The notes: generated by a model not told the origin, from the sequence alone. A DNA stretch of 51,331 nt from Pyrinomonadaceae bacterium (GCA_019694345.1 JAIBCA010000120.1:1-51331), one strand, 5' to 3'. Counted from the stretch's first letter, positions 41,323 to 50,531 are shown. A program made the numbers and translations.

Positions 41323-42297
41323 TTAGTGAGTATCATAACCCGCGACCGGGAAATCGTTGCTCGCACCCCACTGGGCCTGAATGGCATTCTGGAAGTTGCT
41401 CGAGCTCGTCAATACGTAAAATACACCGGTCGTATCGCGCCAGATCGCGATGTCGCACTTGCCGTCGCCGTCGTAGTCGTTCTGTGCACTCAGATCCGAG
41501 CCCGTGAGTCCGAAGCTGGTCGCGATGAACGTGCCGTTCGAGCTGCGGAGGACATACCAGATCAGGTTCGCCGTCGGCGTCGCACCTTCGCGAACGACCG
41601 CAAGATCGGTCTTGCCGTCACCATCATAGTCACCCGGAACGACCAGGTCGTTGCTGAGGCCCCAGTTGGCAACCGTCAACCCGCCGTCACCGCTGCGAAG
41701 AACGTAGAACGTCGCCTGAGCGGCCGCGGTCGCACCAGGCCGCTGGACCGCGAGGTCAAACTTGCCGTCGCCGTCATAATCGCCGGGCGCCGTGTAATCG
41801 GTCGAAAGTCCAAATTGCGAGGCCTGAAAACCACCGTCCGTGCTGCGAAGAACGTACCAGATCATCGCTCCGTTCGAACGGCGGACGACTGCCAGATCGG
41901 TCTTACCGTCACCGTCAAAATCGCGTGCGACGGGCTCGTCGCCGGTCGAACCGAAGGCCTGAGCGACAAATGTGCCGTTCGAGCTGTTCAGGCGGTACCA
42001 GACGCCGTTCGTGTCACGCCAGACCGAAAGGTCACCCTTGCCGTCGCCGTCAAAGTCGCCCGGTGCCGTATAGTCCTCGTTAGCTAGGCCAAACTGCTGG
42101 ATCGAAAAACCGCCGTTACTGCGATTGATGTACCAAACATTGTTCGAGGGCCTGAAGACCGTGTAATCGGCCTTGCCGTCACCGTCATTGTCCAGAGCCT
42201 TACGCAAACTGGCTTGAGAAAAAGCCGAAACGGCCATCAATGTCACGACTGCTGCCAAGATGGCAAACTTGCGGCTCACGGCGAAAAATCTATTCAT
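41323..42297 (-). CDS. Secreted FG-GAP/VCBS repeat protein
   Basis: 324 aa, signal peptide to about residue 28 (LAAVVTLMAVSAFSQ). The rest is repeats of about 48 residues, each with a calcium-binding loop DxDGDGKxD (NDGDGKADYTVFRPSN, FDGDGKGDLSVWRDTN, YDGDGKFDLAVQRPG and others) forming an extracellular beta-propeller. No other domain. Probably a surface or secreted binding protein; similar repeats end many acidobacterial exoproteins. Ribosome site GGAAAGG. A strong terminator follows. Confidence 0.88.
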   Translation of the reverse strand: MNRFFAVSRKFAILAAVVTLMAVSAFSQASLRKALDNDGDGKADYTVFRPSNNVWYINRSNGGFSIQQFGLANEDYTAPGDFDGDGKGDLSVWRDTNGVWYRLNSSNGTFVAQAFGSTGDEPVARDFDGDGKTDLAVVRRSNGAMIWYVLRSTDGGFQASQFGLSTDYTAPGDYDGDGKFDLAVQRPGATAAAQATFYVLRSGDGGLTVANWGLSNDLVVPGDYDGDGKTDLAVVREGATPTANLIWYVLRSSNGTFIATSFGLTGSDLSAQNDYDGDGKCDIAIWRDTTGVFYVLTSSSNFQNAIQAQWGASNDFPVAGYDTH

Positions 42298-42364
42298 TAT
42301 CGTCTACCTTTCCAAAAATTATTACGACGGATCGGGCCAGATGTGCAAAATGACCGGTCCAACA

Positions 42365-42394
42365 ATTGTACTACCTGCGAGCCGTTTTGCGCAA
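42365..42394 (-). promoter_or_regulatory. Putative promoter of the FG-GAP gene
   Basis: On the minus strand TTGCGC (42389-42394) and TACAAT (42365-42370) are 18 bp apart, about 65 bp before the ATG. The rest of the 218-bp gap 42298-42515 shows nothing else recognisable. Confidence 0.35.
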
Positions 42395-42515
42395 GATAAA
42401 GAATGCTCACGCCGGCTGCCCCAAACCCCTTTATTTTCAAAGCATTTCTGACTGTTCTTAGGCTTAGACGCATCTGGCTGACCGAAAGTTGGAAATGTCA
42501 AAAACAAATTTCCCG

Positions 42516-44081
42516 TTAATTTCGCTTCTGAACGATCGTCAGTTCCTGTCCCCCGATGGATATGCTGCCCGTTCGGCTGATCGACGGATTCAAACGCACA
42601 CGAAACGTCACCGACCCGTTGCCGGACAATTCCGTGCCCGACGTGACCCTGATCCACGGCGTATTGCTCTTGACCGTGTAATCGCAGTTCGTCCCCGGCG
42701 TCACATTGACGGTATAAATGCCGCCCTTTGTCGGAACGGTCATCGACCCGCTGCCGACCGTGAAATTGCAAACGGTCTGGTTACGGAGTGCCCGGTCCAC
42801 ATTCAACCTGCCGCCGGTTTTTACAAACGTTGACCACGCCGCCAGTACATCAACATTGTTCATCAACGTCGCTTTAAGCGAAGGCACCGACAACGACGGA
42901 TTGTAAGCTGAGAGAAGCGCTGCCGCCCCCGCGACATGCGGCGTCGCCATCGATGTGCCGCTCATGTTCCCGTAGCTCGAGTTTGTCGTCCAGGTCGTAC
43001 TGTAAATAACCGACCCCGGTGCGGCAAGATCGACGGTCTGCAGCCCGTAGTTCGAAAAACCCGAGCGCGTGTCCGTGTTTGTGGACGACGCAACACCCAA
43101 AATGCTGGGCGAGGTATAACTCACCGGATACGACGGAACCGCGTCGTTATTACTGTTGTCATTGCCGGCAGCAAAAACATTCAGAATGCCCGCATTGCCC
43201 AGTGCGTCGATCCCGTCCTTGGTCGCCTGATCATAACCGCACGCCTCGTCACAGCCACCGTACGAGTTGTTCGTCACGCGAATGTTGATGCCGCGGTCCT
43301 TCATCAGCTTGACATAGCTGTATGCATTGACGAGCATCGCCGACGTCGTACCGAGGCCGTCGTTGTCGTAGATCTTGATGGCCATTATCTTGACCGACCA
43401 GTTGACTCCAACTACGCCAAGCAGATTATTCCCGACCGCTCCGATCGTGCCGGCCGTGTGCGTTCCGTGGCCGTGCTCGTCGGCGGGGTTGCTGTCGTTG
43501 TAGTAAAAATCCGCTCCATAGATGTCATCGATAAAGCCGTTGGCGTCATCATCGACACCGTTGCCGGCGATCTCGCCCGGATTTATCCAGGCATTGCTGA
43601 CGATATCCTCGTGAGTGTACCTGAGGCCCGTATCGATATCGGCGACGACCACTGCCGAGCTTCCGGTCGAGAGGTCCCACGCTGCCAGGGCCGAGATCTT
43701 TGTCAGGCCGTACAGTCCCGAGTTTGTGAACTGGGTATCGTTTGGCGTCGCCAGCAGGCGATAATAGAAGTTCGGCTGGACTGCCGCGATCTCACCCGAT
43801 CGGCTCAGTTCCATTATCGCCGCATCGACCATCACTCCCGGCGTCAGCTTGATCTTATGCCATTCGGTATTGCCGAGTTTCTCTGACGTTTGGCCGCCCG
43901 CCGACCGAAGTGCCCTCTTAGCGGCAAAACTGTCCGGAGCGCCGGCAAATCGCACAAGCAGTTCGTCCGGTACGTACGACCCCGGCTTAAAACTCTGGGC
44001 CGAACTTACGGCCGCCAGCACCCCGATGATGGCCGCGGCCATCGAGACCATTGACAATAGCGATGTCGATCTTCGGTCCAT
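42516..44081 (-). CDS. Secreted subtilisin-like serine protease with BACON-like C-terminus
   Basis: 521-aa S8 peptidase. Signal (MVSMAAAIIGVLAAVSSAQ), an I9-type propeptide (ELLVRFAGAP...AVQPNFYY), then the catalytic domain with D150 (VVADIDTG), H205 (HGHGTHTAG), oxyanion N307 (AAGNDN) and S377 (SGTSMATPHVAGAAA). A VDDDANGFIDDIYGADF calcium-type segment is present. The last 80 residues (FTVGSGSMTVPTKGGIYTVNVTP...TPWIRVTSG) look like a BACON/Ig-like glycan-binding module. The frame opens earlier at 44147; ATG 44081 is preferred since the earlier part overlaps untranslated AT-rich DNA. Likely extracellular proteolysis. Confidence 0.92.
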   Translation of the reverse strand: MDRRSTSLLSMVSMAAAIIGVLAAVSSAQSFKPGSYVPDELLVRFAGAPDSFAAKRALRSAGGQTSEKLGNTEWHKIKLTPGVMVDAAIMELSRSGEIAAVQPNFYYRLLATPNDTQFTNSGLYGLTKISALAAWDLSTGSSAVVVADIDTGLRYTHEDIVSNAWINPGEIAGNGVDDDANGFIDDIYGADFYYNDSNPADEHGHGTHTAGTIGAVGNNLLGVVGVNWSVKIMAIKIYDNDGLGTTSAMLVNAYSYVKLMKDRGINIRVTNNSYGGCDEACGYDQATKDGIDALGNAGILNVFAAGNDNSNNDAVPSYPVSYTSPSILGVASSTNTDTRSGFSNYGLQTVDLAAPGSVIYSTTWTTNSSYGNMSGTSMATPHVAGAAALLSAYNPSLSVPSLKATLMNNVDVLAAWSTFVKTGGRLNVDRALRNQTVCNFTVGSGSMTVPTKGGIYTVNVTPGTNCDYTVKSNTPWIRVTSGTELSGNGSVTFRVRLNPSISRTGSISIGGQELTIVQKRN

Positions 44082-44182
44082 ATTTAACAGTGTCCGGAGC
44101 AAGGGATTTAATACCAAATTATAATTCCGAGTCGTTAAAAAATACAATTTTTTTTGAAGGGAGACGATTTGTTAAAAGTAAG

Positions 44183-44259
44183 TGGGGCGGCTAGAGGGAT
44201 TCGAACCCTCGACATCCTGAACCACAATCAGGCGCTCTAACCGCTGAACTATAGCCGCC
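44183..44259 (-). tRNA. tRNA-His (GTG)
   Basis: Cloverleaf on the minus strand: acceptor GCGGCTA with TAGCCGC, D arm GTTC...GAGC, anticodon stem CCTGA/TCAGG with loop TTGTGGT (anticodon GTG), T arm GAGGG-TTCGAAT-CCCTC. An encoded G(-1) opposes C73, as histidyl-tRNA synthetase requires, and CCA is encoded (44183-44185). Lies just downstream of tRNA-Arg. Confidence 0.95.
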
Positions 44260-44310
44260 ACAAACTTTGATCGAACGAGAGGTGTGCGTCCGAAATTTCA
44301 ATGAAGGTTT

Positions 44311-44384
44311 TACCCCCGGCACGACTTGAACGTGCGACCCACAGCTTAGAAGGCTGTTGCTCTATCCAACTGAGCTACGGGAGC
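44311..44384 (-). tRNA. tRNA-Arg (TCT)
   Basis: Cloverleaf on the minus strand: acceptor GCTCCCG with CGGGGGT, D arm GCTCAGTTGGATAGAGC, anticodon stem CAGCC/AGCTG region with loop containing TCT, T arm GCACG-TTCAAGT-CGTGC, discriminator A. No encoded CCA. Reads AGA/AGG codons. 51 bp upstream of tRNA-His on the same transcript. Confidence 0.94.
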
Positions 44385-44404
44385 ATAAGTCCGAGCAACT
44401 TTCA

Positions 44405-44433
44405 ATGTTAACTTTTGACCGCGTTCTAGTCAA
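44405..44433 (-). promoter_or_regulatory. Promoter of the tRNA-Arg/tRNA-His unit
   Basis: On the minus strand TTGACT (44428-44433) and TAACAT (44405-44410) are 17 bp apart, with the tRNA-Arg 5' end 20 bp downstream of the -10. It lies immediately after the cmk stop. Confidence 0.5.
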
Positions 44434-44436
44434 CCA

Positions 44437-45114
44437 TTATCCGGCCGTTGGGAATTTTTCGTCGATCTTGGCAAGCATCTGCTCAAACACCTCGGTCAGG
44501 TCGAGTTCACTGGTGTCGATCACGATCGCATCACTCGCGATGGTGAGCGGCGAATCTTCGCGGGACACATCACGCTGGTCGCGCTCGTTTATCTCGGATA
44601 ATGTTTGTTCGTAGGAACTTAAACGGCCTTTGGATTGATCCTCGGTGTGGCGGCGGCGGGCCCGGGCCTCGGGTTTTGCGGTCAGAAAGAACTTAATGTC
44701 CGCGTTTGGAAAAACAATGCTGCCGATATCGCGGCCCTCCAGAACACAGCCCTTAGCTGCCGACATTCCGATCTGCCGCTGATGTTCGACCATGATCTTT
44801 CGCACCTCGGAGATCGTCGAAACGATCGATGCCGCCTGCGCCGCCTCGAGCGTACGAATATCGACCGACACATCGTCGCCATCGAGGATTATCTTGAGCG
44901 CGTCGGGCTCGCCCACCAGGTCGATCCTTGCATTCTCGGCAATCTCGGCGACCTTCGCGGTCTGGTCAAATCCGATGCCGGCACGGCTCACCGCCAGCGC
45001 GACCGCGCGGTACATCGCACCGGTGTCGAGATAGAGCAGGTTCAGTTTTTTGGCAAGCATCTTGCCGAGCGTAGATTTTCCCGCTCCGCTGGGGCCGTCG
45101 ATAGCAATGATCAT
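44437..45114 (-). CDS. cmk: Cytidylate kinase
   Basis: Phosphorylates CMP/dCMP. 225 aa with P-loop GPSGAGKST (residues 7-15), YLDTGAMYRAVAL, the GRDIGSIVFPNADIKFFLTA motif and a LID-like RARRRHTEDQSKG segment. Usually found before rpsA, which is absent here. Upstream 221 bp (45115-45335) are AT-richer, with purine-rich stretches (GAAAGGG, AAAAAGG) and partly complementary pyrimidine runs, but no gene. Confidence 0.94.
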   Translation of the reverse strand: MIIAIDGPSGAGKSTLGKMLAKKLNLLYLDTGAMYRAVALAVSRAGIGFDQTAKVAEIAENARIDLVGEPDALKIILDGDDVSVDIRTLEAAQAASIVSTISEVRKIMVEHQRQIGMSAAKGCVLEGRDIGSIVFPNADIKFFLTAKPEARARRRHTEDQSKGRLSSYEQTLSEINERDQRDVSREDSPLTIASDAIVIDTSELDLTEVFEQMLAKIDEKFPTAG

Positions 45115-45335
45115 AGAGATTCCGGCTGCAAAAGTGGAAAGGGTTGAAAGTGAAAAAGGTCAATAATGTCGATGTATGCTTTTCAACATTTCACATTCTC
45201 GACTTTCTCACAATACCCCTTTTGGACCTTTCTGACCTTGGACGGTAGTTTATCAAAATTGACTTGACCTGCCGAACATCGATCTTATTAAGTTCGCAGT
45301 TATCCCGCCGTATCGCTGATCGCCCTCTGGTCTTG

Positions 45336-46367
45336 TTATCCGCAGATGTCCCGCATGACCGCCACGGCGGCATCGACGTCCTGTCGGGTCACATCACAAT
45401 GCGTCACCATTCTGATCTTGGTACCAAAACCGATCGTAAGAACGCCTCGATCACGCAGTTCATTGCAGATCTCATTTGCCGTTCGTCCGGTTCCGGCAAT
45501 GTCGAAGATCACTATATTCGTCACGATACGGTCAGGATCGAGCCCGATTCCCGGCAGGTCCGCGAGTCCGGCGGCGAGGCGGCGAGCATTCTCGTGATCT
45601 TCGTGCAGCCGTTTTGGCGATTCTTCGAGGGCGATGAGGCCGGCGGCGGCGAGAATTCCGGCCTGACGCATTCCGCCGCCGAGGCGCTTTCGCCAGATGC
45701 GGGCCTCGTTAATAAATTCACGCGAACCCAGCAGGATCGAGCCGACCGGAGCACCCAGACCTTTCGAAAGGCAAAACTGCACCGAATCGCAATTCCGCGT
45801 CAGGTCGGCGACCGATTCATTGAGAGCCGTTGCCGCGTTAAATATCCTTGCACCGTCCATATGGACCGGTATCCCCACTGAGTGTGATCTGTCGCAGAGT
45901 CCGCCGATTTGTCCGGCCGGCATGACCGTTCCACCGGCGAGATTGTGAGTGTTTTCGAGGCAGATAAGTCCGGTCTGAGTGTGGTCATAAATGCCGTCTG
46001 TGCTCAGGACCTCCGCGATCTCAGACCACGTCAACATTCCCGAGCCGTCAGCACTTTTCACGGGCCGTATGGTAACTCCGGCAAATATCGCCGATGCGCC
46101 GAGCTCATAATTCAAGATATGGCCGCGTTCCTCGATCACGACCTCCTGGCCCGGCTTGGTGTGAACCTTTACGGCGATCTGATTGCCCATCGTCCCGCTC
46201 GGGATAAAGAGAGCCGCTTCCTTTTCAAACAACTCGGCCGCGCGTTCCTGAAGACGATTCACGGTCGGATCCTCGCCGTAAACGTCATCGCCGACCTCAG
46301 CCGCGGCCATCGCCGCACGCATTCTATCGGATGGTTTCGTGACTGTATCGCTGCGAAGATCGATCAT
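45336..46367 (-). CDS. ltaE: Low-specificity L-threonine aldolase
   Basis: PLP enzyme that cleaves threonine/allo-threonine to glycine and acetaldehyde. 343 aa: DLRSDTVTKPSDRMRAAM, EDPTVNRLQERAAELF, LFIPSGTMGNQIAV, LENTHNLAGGTVMP, the PLP-aspartate HMDGARIFNAA and the Schiff-base lysine in FCLSKGLGAPVGS. Normal length. Divergent from the VOC gene by 60 bp. Confidence 0.93.
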   Translation of the reverse strand: MIDLRSDTVTKPSDRMRAAMAAAEVGDDVYGEDPTVNRLQERAAELFEKEAALFIPSGTMGNQIAVKVHTKPGQEVVIEERGHILNYELGASAIFAGVTIRPVKSADGSGMLTWSEIAEVLSTDGIYDHTQTGLICLENTHNLAGGTVMPAGQIGGLCDRSHSVGIPVHMDGARIFNAATALNESVADLTRNCDSVQFCLSKGLGAPVGSILLGSREFINEARIWRKRLGGGMRQAGILAAAGLIALEESPKRLHEDHENARRLAAGLADLPGIGLDPDRIVTNIVIFDIAGTGRTANEICNELRDRGVLTIGFGTKIRMVTHCDVTRQDVDAAVAVMRDICG

Positions 46368-46427
46368 GGATAAACTATGCTTGACGTCAGACGTATAATA
46401 TCAAAACACCAACTTGGAGGCACAATT

Positions 46428-46883
46428 ATGAGCGTAAAAGCTATTCCGGACGGCTACGAAGGCATCACGCCTTACCTTATTTGTCGAAATGCGACGGCGG
46501 CGATGGATTTTTACAAACGGGCATTCGGTGCGGTCGAACTGTATCGCATCGGCGGCCCTGACATGATCGGCCACGCTGAGATGAAGCTCGGTAATGCAAC
46601 ATTTATGCTCGCCGACGAATTTCCGCCGTTGGCCAACAGCCCTCAAACTATAGGCGGTTCGCCGGTAAGTCTTTACGTTTATGTGGAGGATGTCGATGCA
46701 TTCACCGAAAAGGCGATCTCCGAGGGGCTCGAAGTCCTTAAGCCGGTCGCCGACCAGTTCTACGGCGACCGCTCGGGGCATTTCCGCGATCCGTTCGGCC
46801 ACCTTTGGGGCTTTGCGACCCACAAGGAAGACCTGACACCTGAGCAACTGCAAGAACGAGCCGCTGCCGCCCATGGCGGTTGA
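46428..46883 (+). CDS. VOC-fold protein (PhnB/glyoxalase-like)
   Basis: 151-aa vicinal-oxygen-chelate protein. Two beta-alpha-beta-beta-beta modules: GYEGITPYLICRNATAAMDFYKRAFGAVE and VYVEDVDAFTEKAISEG, ending DPFGHLWGFATHKEDLTPEQLQ, the typical PhnB-like tail. Possible metal ligands are the His in GHAEMKLG and the Asp/His near DPFGH. Substrate unknown. The ATG at 46428 follows GGAGG; the open frame from 46377 is not needed. TATAAT at 46394-46399 may be its -10. Confidence 0.85.
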   Translation: MSVKAIPDGYEGITPYLICRNATAAMDFYKRAFGAVELYRIGGPDMIGHAEMKLGNATFMLADEFPPLANSPQTIGGSPVSLYVYVEDVDAFTEKAISEGLEVLKPVADQFYGDRSGHFRDPFGHLWGFATHKEDLTPEQLQERAAAAHGG

Positions 46884-46908
46884 TCGCCGTTTGTAGTGGG
46901 TTAAATCC

Positions 46909-47862
46909 TCACTTACGTTCGGGCTTCTGCATTGAGATGAACACCGGTGACTGGTGATATTTCTTATCGCTGGCACCGGTCACTTTCTTTGTCACTTTCG
47001 TCTTCCAGTTCATCAAATAGATGTCGTATCGACCGGTTTTCTCGTCGCGACTGTCGAATGTCAGCCATTCGCCGTCCGGCGACCAGTCATGCCAGCCTTC
47101 GTCGAGTTTGCTGTCGGTCAGCTTCCATTGTTTCTTTCCGTCAGGCGTGACAGCGTAGATCGACTGCTTGCCTGACTGATTCGATTGGTAGGAAATAAAC
47201 TTGTATTTAGCGTTCCAATGCGGCGGGCCTACGTGGTAGCCCGGATCTTTGCCAAGCGGGTCGTTTTTCGGATACGTAGTCAGTTTCTTACGATTCGAAC
47301 CGTCCGCATCCATTAGATACATTTCCTCGATCTCGGCTCGGTCGGTTCGCTTGTTTTTGAAAACATATGCGATCTTCTTACCGTCCGGCGAAAACGTCGG
47401 ATCGCGAAATGCTGATTCAACATCTTTTGTTATCTGACGATAGCGCCCGGTGTCGCGTTCAATGATGAAGATTTGAAATCTTATCCCGGTTCCAATGCGT
47501 CCGGATACGACAAGCTCGCTGCCGTTATTTCGGCTGCCCATCCACGAATCTTCGAGTTGCAGATTCGATATCCTGCGAACATTTGAACCATCTAGGTCTG
47601 CTTCGTACAAAAAGTAACAACGCTTGCAAGCATCGCGGTCGCTGATAAACAGCAGCTTTCCGGGAATCGAATAATACGTCCAAGCAACATCCTTGTGGTT
47701 GGTAACATTCGTCAACGAACCGCCATCCGTGCCAATCGTATAAACCTCGTAATCATCGGCCTTTTGGTCTTCGAGAACATTCAAAGCGATCTTGAGGCCG
47801 GGCGTTTGACCAGATCCCGCCGTAGCGAGTGCAAGCAAGATAAGTGCAACAATTAGTTTCAT
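46909..47862 (-). CDS. TolB-like WD40/PD40 propeller protein
   Basis: 317 aa with a signal peptide (LIVALILLALATAGSGQ) and repeated PD40 blades such as FSPDGKKIAYVF, DWSPDGEWLTFDSRD and WNAKYKFISYQSNQSGKQSIY. Resembles the TolB propeller, though the TolB N-terminal domain is missing. Exported to the periplasm. A lone CKRC pair is present. 11 bp after the DUF4287/DUF5655 gene on the same strand. Partner unknown. Confidence 0.8.
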   Translation of the reverse strand: MKLIVALILLALATAGSGQTPGLKIALNVLEDQKADDYEVYTIGTDGGSLTNVTNHKDVAWTYYSIPGKLLFISDRDACKRCYFLYEADLDGSNVRRISNLQLEDSWMGSRNNGSELVVSGRIGTGIRFQIFIIERDTGRYRQITKDVESAFRDPTFSPDGKKIAYVFKNKRTDRAEIEEMYLMDADGSNRKKLTTYPKNDPLGKDPGYHVGPPHWNAKYKFISYQSNQSGKQSIYAVTPDGKKQWKLTDSKLDEGWHDWSPDGEWLTFDSRDEKTGRYDIYLMNWKTKVTKKVTGASDKKYHQSPVFISMQKPERK

Positions 47863-47873
47863 GTCAGTAATTT

Positions 47874-48446
47874 TCAGTGGCATCGTGAATGCGACAGTTT
47901 CAGCAGATCAAAAAGTTCATCGTCAAACCGCGTCTTGTCAGTTGCTACGACCATATGCGAAATTCGCGGCATCGGACCCGAGAGTTTCGCCTTTTGAACA
48001 TTATCGTCAAATGGCCTATCGCCAAGATCGAGACCGATCCGAAGTTCGCCTTTCTTAATGTTAACGGCGGCAAATTCACGGTTCTCCAGTACTGAGACAT
48101 ATGTCTTCTTCGGCAAGAACGTCGCATTCGGGAAGTTCTTCGTGATAAATGCGACGAACTCATCGTAAAGTGTTCGCATATCCTCGTTCTTGCCGAACTG
48201 TGCGTCGAGCAGACCGTCCGTACTCTGATAAACAGGCTTTCCACCGTTTGCGTGAATGCCGGCCAGCAGCGAAGCCTGCATGTGGTTGAAATTGTGCTCG
48301 TCTTTGAGCCACGCGATCACTTCGTTTCGTTTCTTGCTCCCAAAACCGTCGACGATCTTCAACCATGCGGCAAGATCCTTGCCGGATTCGGCCTCCAAGC
48401 CGTCCATGAATTCCTTTTCAAACTCACCTGATGTTTTTTGTGCCAT
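47874..48446 (-). CDS. DUF4287 and DUF5655 domain protein
   Basis: 190 aa, soluble. The N-terminal part (KIVDGFGSKKRNEVIAWLKDEHNFNHMQASLLA) is DUF4287-like, about residues 1-75. The rest (LYDEFVAFITKNFPNATFLPKKTYVSVLENREFAAVNIKKGELRIGLDLG) is DUF5655-like, a small nucleic-acid-binding-like fold. Function unknown. Ends 11 bp before the TolB-like gene and begins 62 bp after the AraC gene. Confidence 0.8.
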   Translation of the reverse strand: MAQKTSGEFEKEFMDGLEAESGKDLAAWLKIVDGFGSKKRNEVIAWLKDEHNFNHMQASLLAGIHANGGKPVYQSTDGLLDAQFGKNEDMRTLYDEFVAFITKNFPNATFLPKKTYVSVLENREFAAVNIKKGELRIGLDLGDRPFDDNVQKAKLSGPMPRISHMVVATDKTRFDDELFDLLKLSHSRCH

Positions 48447-48508
48447 AATTCCTCCGATTCAAACTCAGGTTATCCAAAAAAATCGACCGCGTATTGGAAA
48501 AAATTTAC

Positions 48509-49330
48509 CTAACCGACCGGAATGTAATTTTGGTAGTTTGTCTTGATCGTCGAGTATTGCTCAGGCGTAAAACCAGAGAAATGCTTGAAATCACTGATAA
48601 AATGCGATTGGTCATAAAATCCGCAATCGAGAGCGATGGTTCGCCAGTCGTGCTCGTTCGAGGCGTCGATCGTTGCAACCGCCTTCTGAAATCGCATTAT
48701 CTTTAAATAAGATTTCGGCGTAACTCCAACTGCACGACGGAACAATTGGATAAAGTGCTTCTGCGAATATCCGATCTGGTCGTTCATCTTGGCAATGTTG
48801 ATTGAATCCGGTGTGTTGGTCATTTGCTCGACGGCAAACGCCACGCATGGGTCGACATCCAATTTGGATCGAAATTCGCGAAGGAGAAAATCTTCGACAA
48901 TGCGAAATCGCTCGTCCGTGTCGCCTGCTCCCAAAAGCCGTTCTCTTAACACCCCAAGCCCTGAACCCCAAACTAGATCGGCATCGACGACGCTATCGGC
49001 GATCTCCTGCATCGGGAACGGAAAGAATGGCGCGGCTCGGCCTTTCTTGAATGCGATCACCATCATCTCAGCATCAGTACCAGACGGAATTGTTATCGGC
49101 TCAGTTCGCAGTCCCGAGGCCCAAACGCGATTACACGCTTGAATTTCCTTGAGGCTTTCGTTGTCGTATATGAACTGCGGCCGATCGTGAAAGTCGATCA
49201 GTATCTCGACATCACCATTAGGCAAAAATCGATCGACACTATGACTGTGTTGGACACCCTTGAAGTAGACAAATAATTCTACGAATTCGTCTAGTGGGGA
49301 ACGGGGTATATGGATCTGGTAGATCATCAT
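48509..49330 (-). CDS. AraC-family transcriptional regulator
   Basis: 273 aa: an N-terminal sensing domain (FVYFKGVQHSHSVDRFLPNGDVEILIDFHD, DUF6597-like) and a C-terminal double helix-turn-helix (INIAKMNDQIGYSQKHFIQLFRRAVGVTPKSYLKIMRFQKAV; IALDCGFYDQSHFISDFKHFSGFTPEQY). The ligand is unknown. Start is the ATG at 49330 (a TTG at 49336 is possible). Located 21 bp after the FMN reductase gene, so it may act on its own operon. Confidence 0.9.
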   Translation of the reverse strand: MMIYQIHIPRSPLDEFVELFVYFKGVQHSHSVDRFLPNGDVEILIDFHDRPQFIYDNESLKEIQACNRVWASGLRTEPITIPSGTDAEMMVIAFKKGRAAPFFPFPMQEIADSVVDADLVWGSGLGVLRERLLGAGDTDERFRIVEDFLLREFRSKLDVDPCVAFAVEQMTNTPDSINIAKMNDQIGYSQKHFIQLFRRAVGVTPKSYLKIMRFQKAVATIDASNEHDWRTIALDCGFYDQSHFISDFKHFSGFTPEQYSTIKTNYQNYIPVG

Positions 49331-49351
49331 TTGCAAGCCGATTACAGCATG

Positions 49352-49921
49352 TTACTCCGGATCAACACGTCGTACGAGATTTTCTCCGAGGCTTTCGAGA
49401 ACGTGCTTCATCTTCTCGTCGGTCATCTCGATGCCGTCTCCGTCAAACTTTTGTCCGACGAATGGCACGGCGACCTCCATCGGCAGCACGTGTATTCCGA
49501 GCACTGTCAGCACTCCTCGAAGATGGGCGAGGCACCGCAGTCCGCCGAATTGCCCCGGCGACGCCGTTATCAGTGCGGCGGTCTTGCCTTTGACGGGCTC
49601 ATACATCCTGAACCTGTCGTTCGCCCGCGATATCCAATCGATCATGTTCTTCAGACCGCCCGGGATCGAGCCATTATACTCAGGCGAAGCGATCAAAAAA
49701 CCGTCGTGTGCAGCCATCAAGTCTTGCAGCCGAAGTGCATTCGCATCGAATTCGCCATTCTCAATTCCGTCTGCACAAAATATCGGCAACGGAAAGTCGC
49801 GTAGATCAATGATCGTGACCTCAGCCCCTGCATTTCGAGCACCTTCAGCCGCGACGGCGAGGACTCGTTTATTAAATGAATGTTCGCGGTAACTGCCGGC
49901 GAAACCAAGTATTTTTGGCAT
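49352..49921 (-). CDS. NADPH-dependent FMN reductase / quinone reductase family
   Basis: 189-aa flavodoxin-fold reductase: phosphate-binding loop GFAGSYREHSFNKRVL, then FLIASPEYNGSIPGGLKNMIDW, the classic FMN_red motif, and ASPGQFGGLRCLAHLRGVL. It probably reduces FMN, quinones, azo or chromate compounds; the substrate is not predictable. The frame opens at 50011, but the ATG at 49921 gives MPKILGFAGS. It is 5 bp from rpiB and 21 bp before the AraC gene. Confidence 0.9.
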   Translation of the reverse strand: MPKILGFAGSYREHSFNKRVLAVAAEGARNAGAEVTIIDLRDFPLPIFCADGIENGEFDANALRLQDLMAAHDGFLIASPEYNGSIPGGLKNMIDWISRANDRFRMYEPVKGKTAALITASPGQFGGLRCLAHLRGVLTVLGIHVLPMEVAVPFVGQKFDGDGIEMTDEKMKHVLESLGENLVRRVDPE

Positions 49922-49926
49922 ATTGG

Positions 49927-50376
49927 TTAGCAAAGGTCGTCCTTTTCGATCTGCGTTATCTTTTCCACCCGCCCGGCGTGACGGCCGCCTTCGAAATTGG
50001 CGGCGAACCACGCTTTAACGATGTCGGGGATGGTGCCCTCGGGTGATGTGCGCCAACCGATCGCGAGCACGTTCGCGTTGTTGTGCTGACGTGCGAGACT
50101 AGCGGTTTCGGCGTTCCAGGCGACGGCGGCCCGGATGCCGTGGACCTTGTTCGCCGAGATCGCCATTCCCGTGCCCGAGCCGCAGACCAACACGCCCTGT
50201 TGGTAATCGCCGCGAGCGACGGCCTCAGCGACCTTTCGGGCATAATCCGGATAATCTACCGAATCGGTCGAGTATGTACCCATATCGTCATACTCGACGC
50301 CGATCTCGTCCAGCGTGTGTTTGATCAGTTCTTTACCTTCAAATCCGGCATGGTCAGCCGCTATCGCGATCTTCAT
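49927..50376 (-). CDS. rpiB: Ribose 5-phosphate isomerase B
   Basis: Interconverts ribose and ribulose 5-phosphate in the pentose phosphate pathway. 149 aa: MKIAIAADHAGFEGKELIK, the active-site Cys in VLVCGSGTGMAISANKV, the H in ASLARQHNNANVLAIG. Typical RpiB length. Downstream genes are FMN reductase and AraC. Confidence 0.94.
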   Translation of the reverse strand: MKIAIAADHAGFEGKELIKHTLDEIGVEYDDMGTYSTDSVDYPDYARKVAEAVARGDYQQGVLVCGSGTGMAISANKVHGIRAAVAWNAETASLARQHNNANVLAIGWRTSPEGTIPDIVKAWFAANFEGGRHAGRVEKITQIEKDDLC

Positions 50377-50531
50377 AATTTTAGGTTTGGCTTGAAGAGC
50401 AATTTTAACGTTTTAGACACCCTACGTAAAACCTGAGCCGCCGCCGAACATTACTTGACGAAATTTACACTTGTTTATGCAAGAAATTCCCGCTCCGACG
50501 TTCTATTACAAAAAACCAACGGAGGATGACC

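Noticed and set aside
41323..42297. Tandem DNA repeats in the FG-GAP gene as a CRISPR or mobile array.
   Set aside because: They are protein-level calcium-loop repeats in frame, not near-identical DNA repeats with spacers.
45115..45335. Purine/pyrimidine-rich gap read as a small RNA or repeat array.
   Set aside because: Partly complementary runs exist, but no regular unit, promoter-terminator pair or known RNA fold could be supported.
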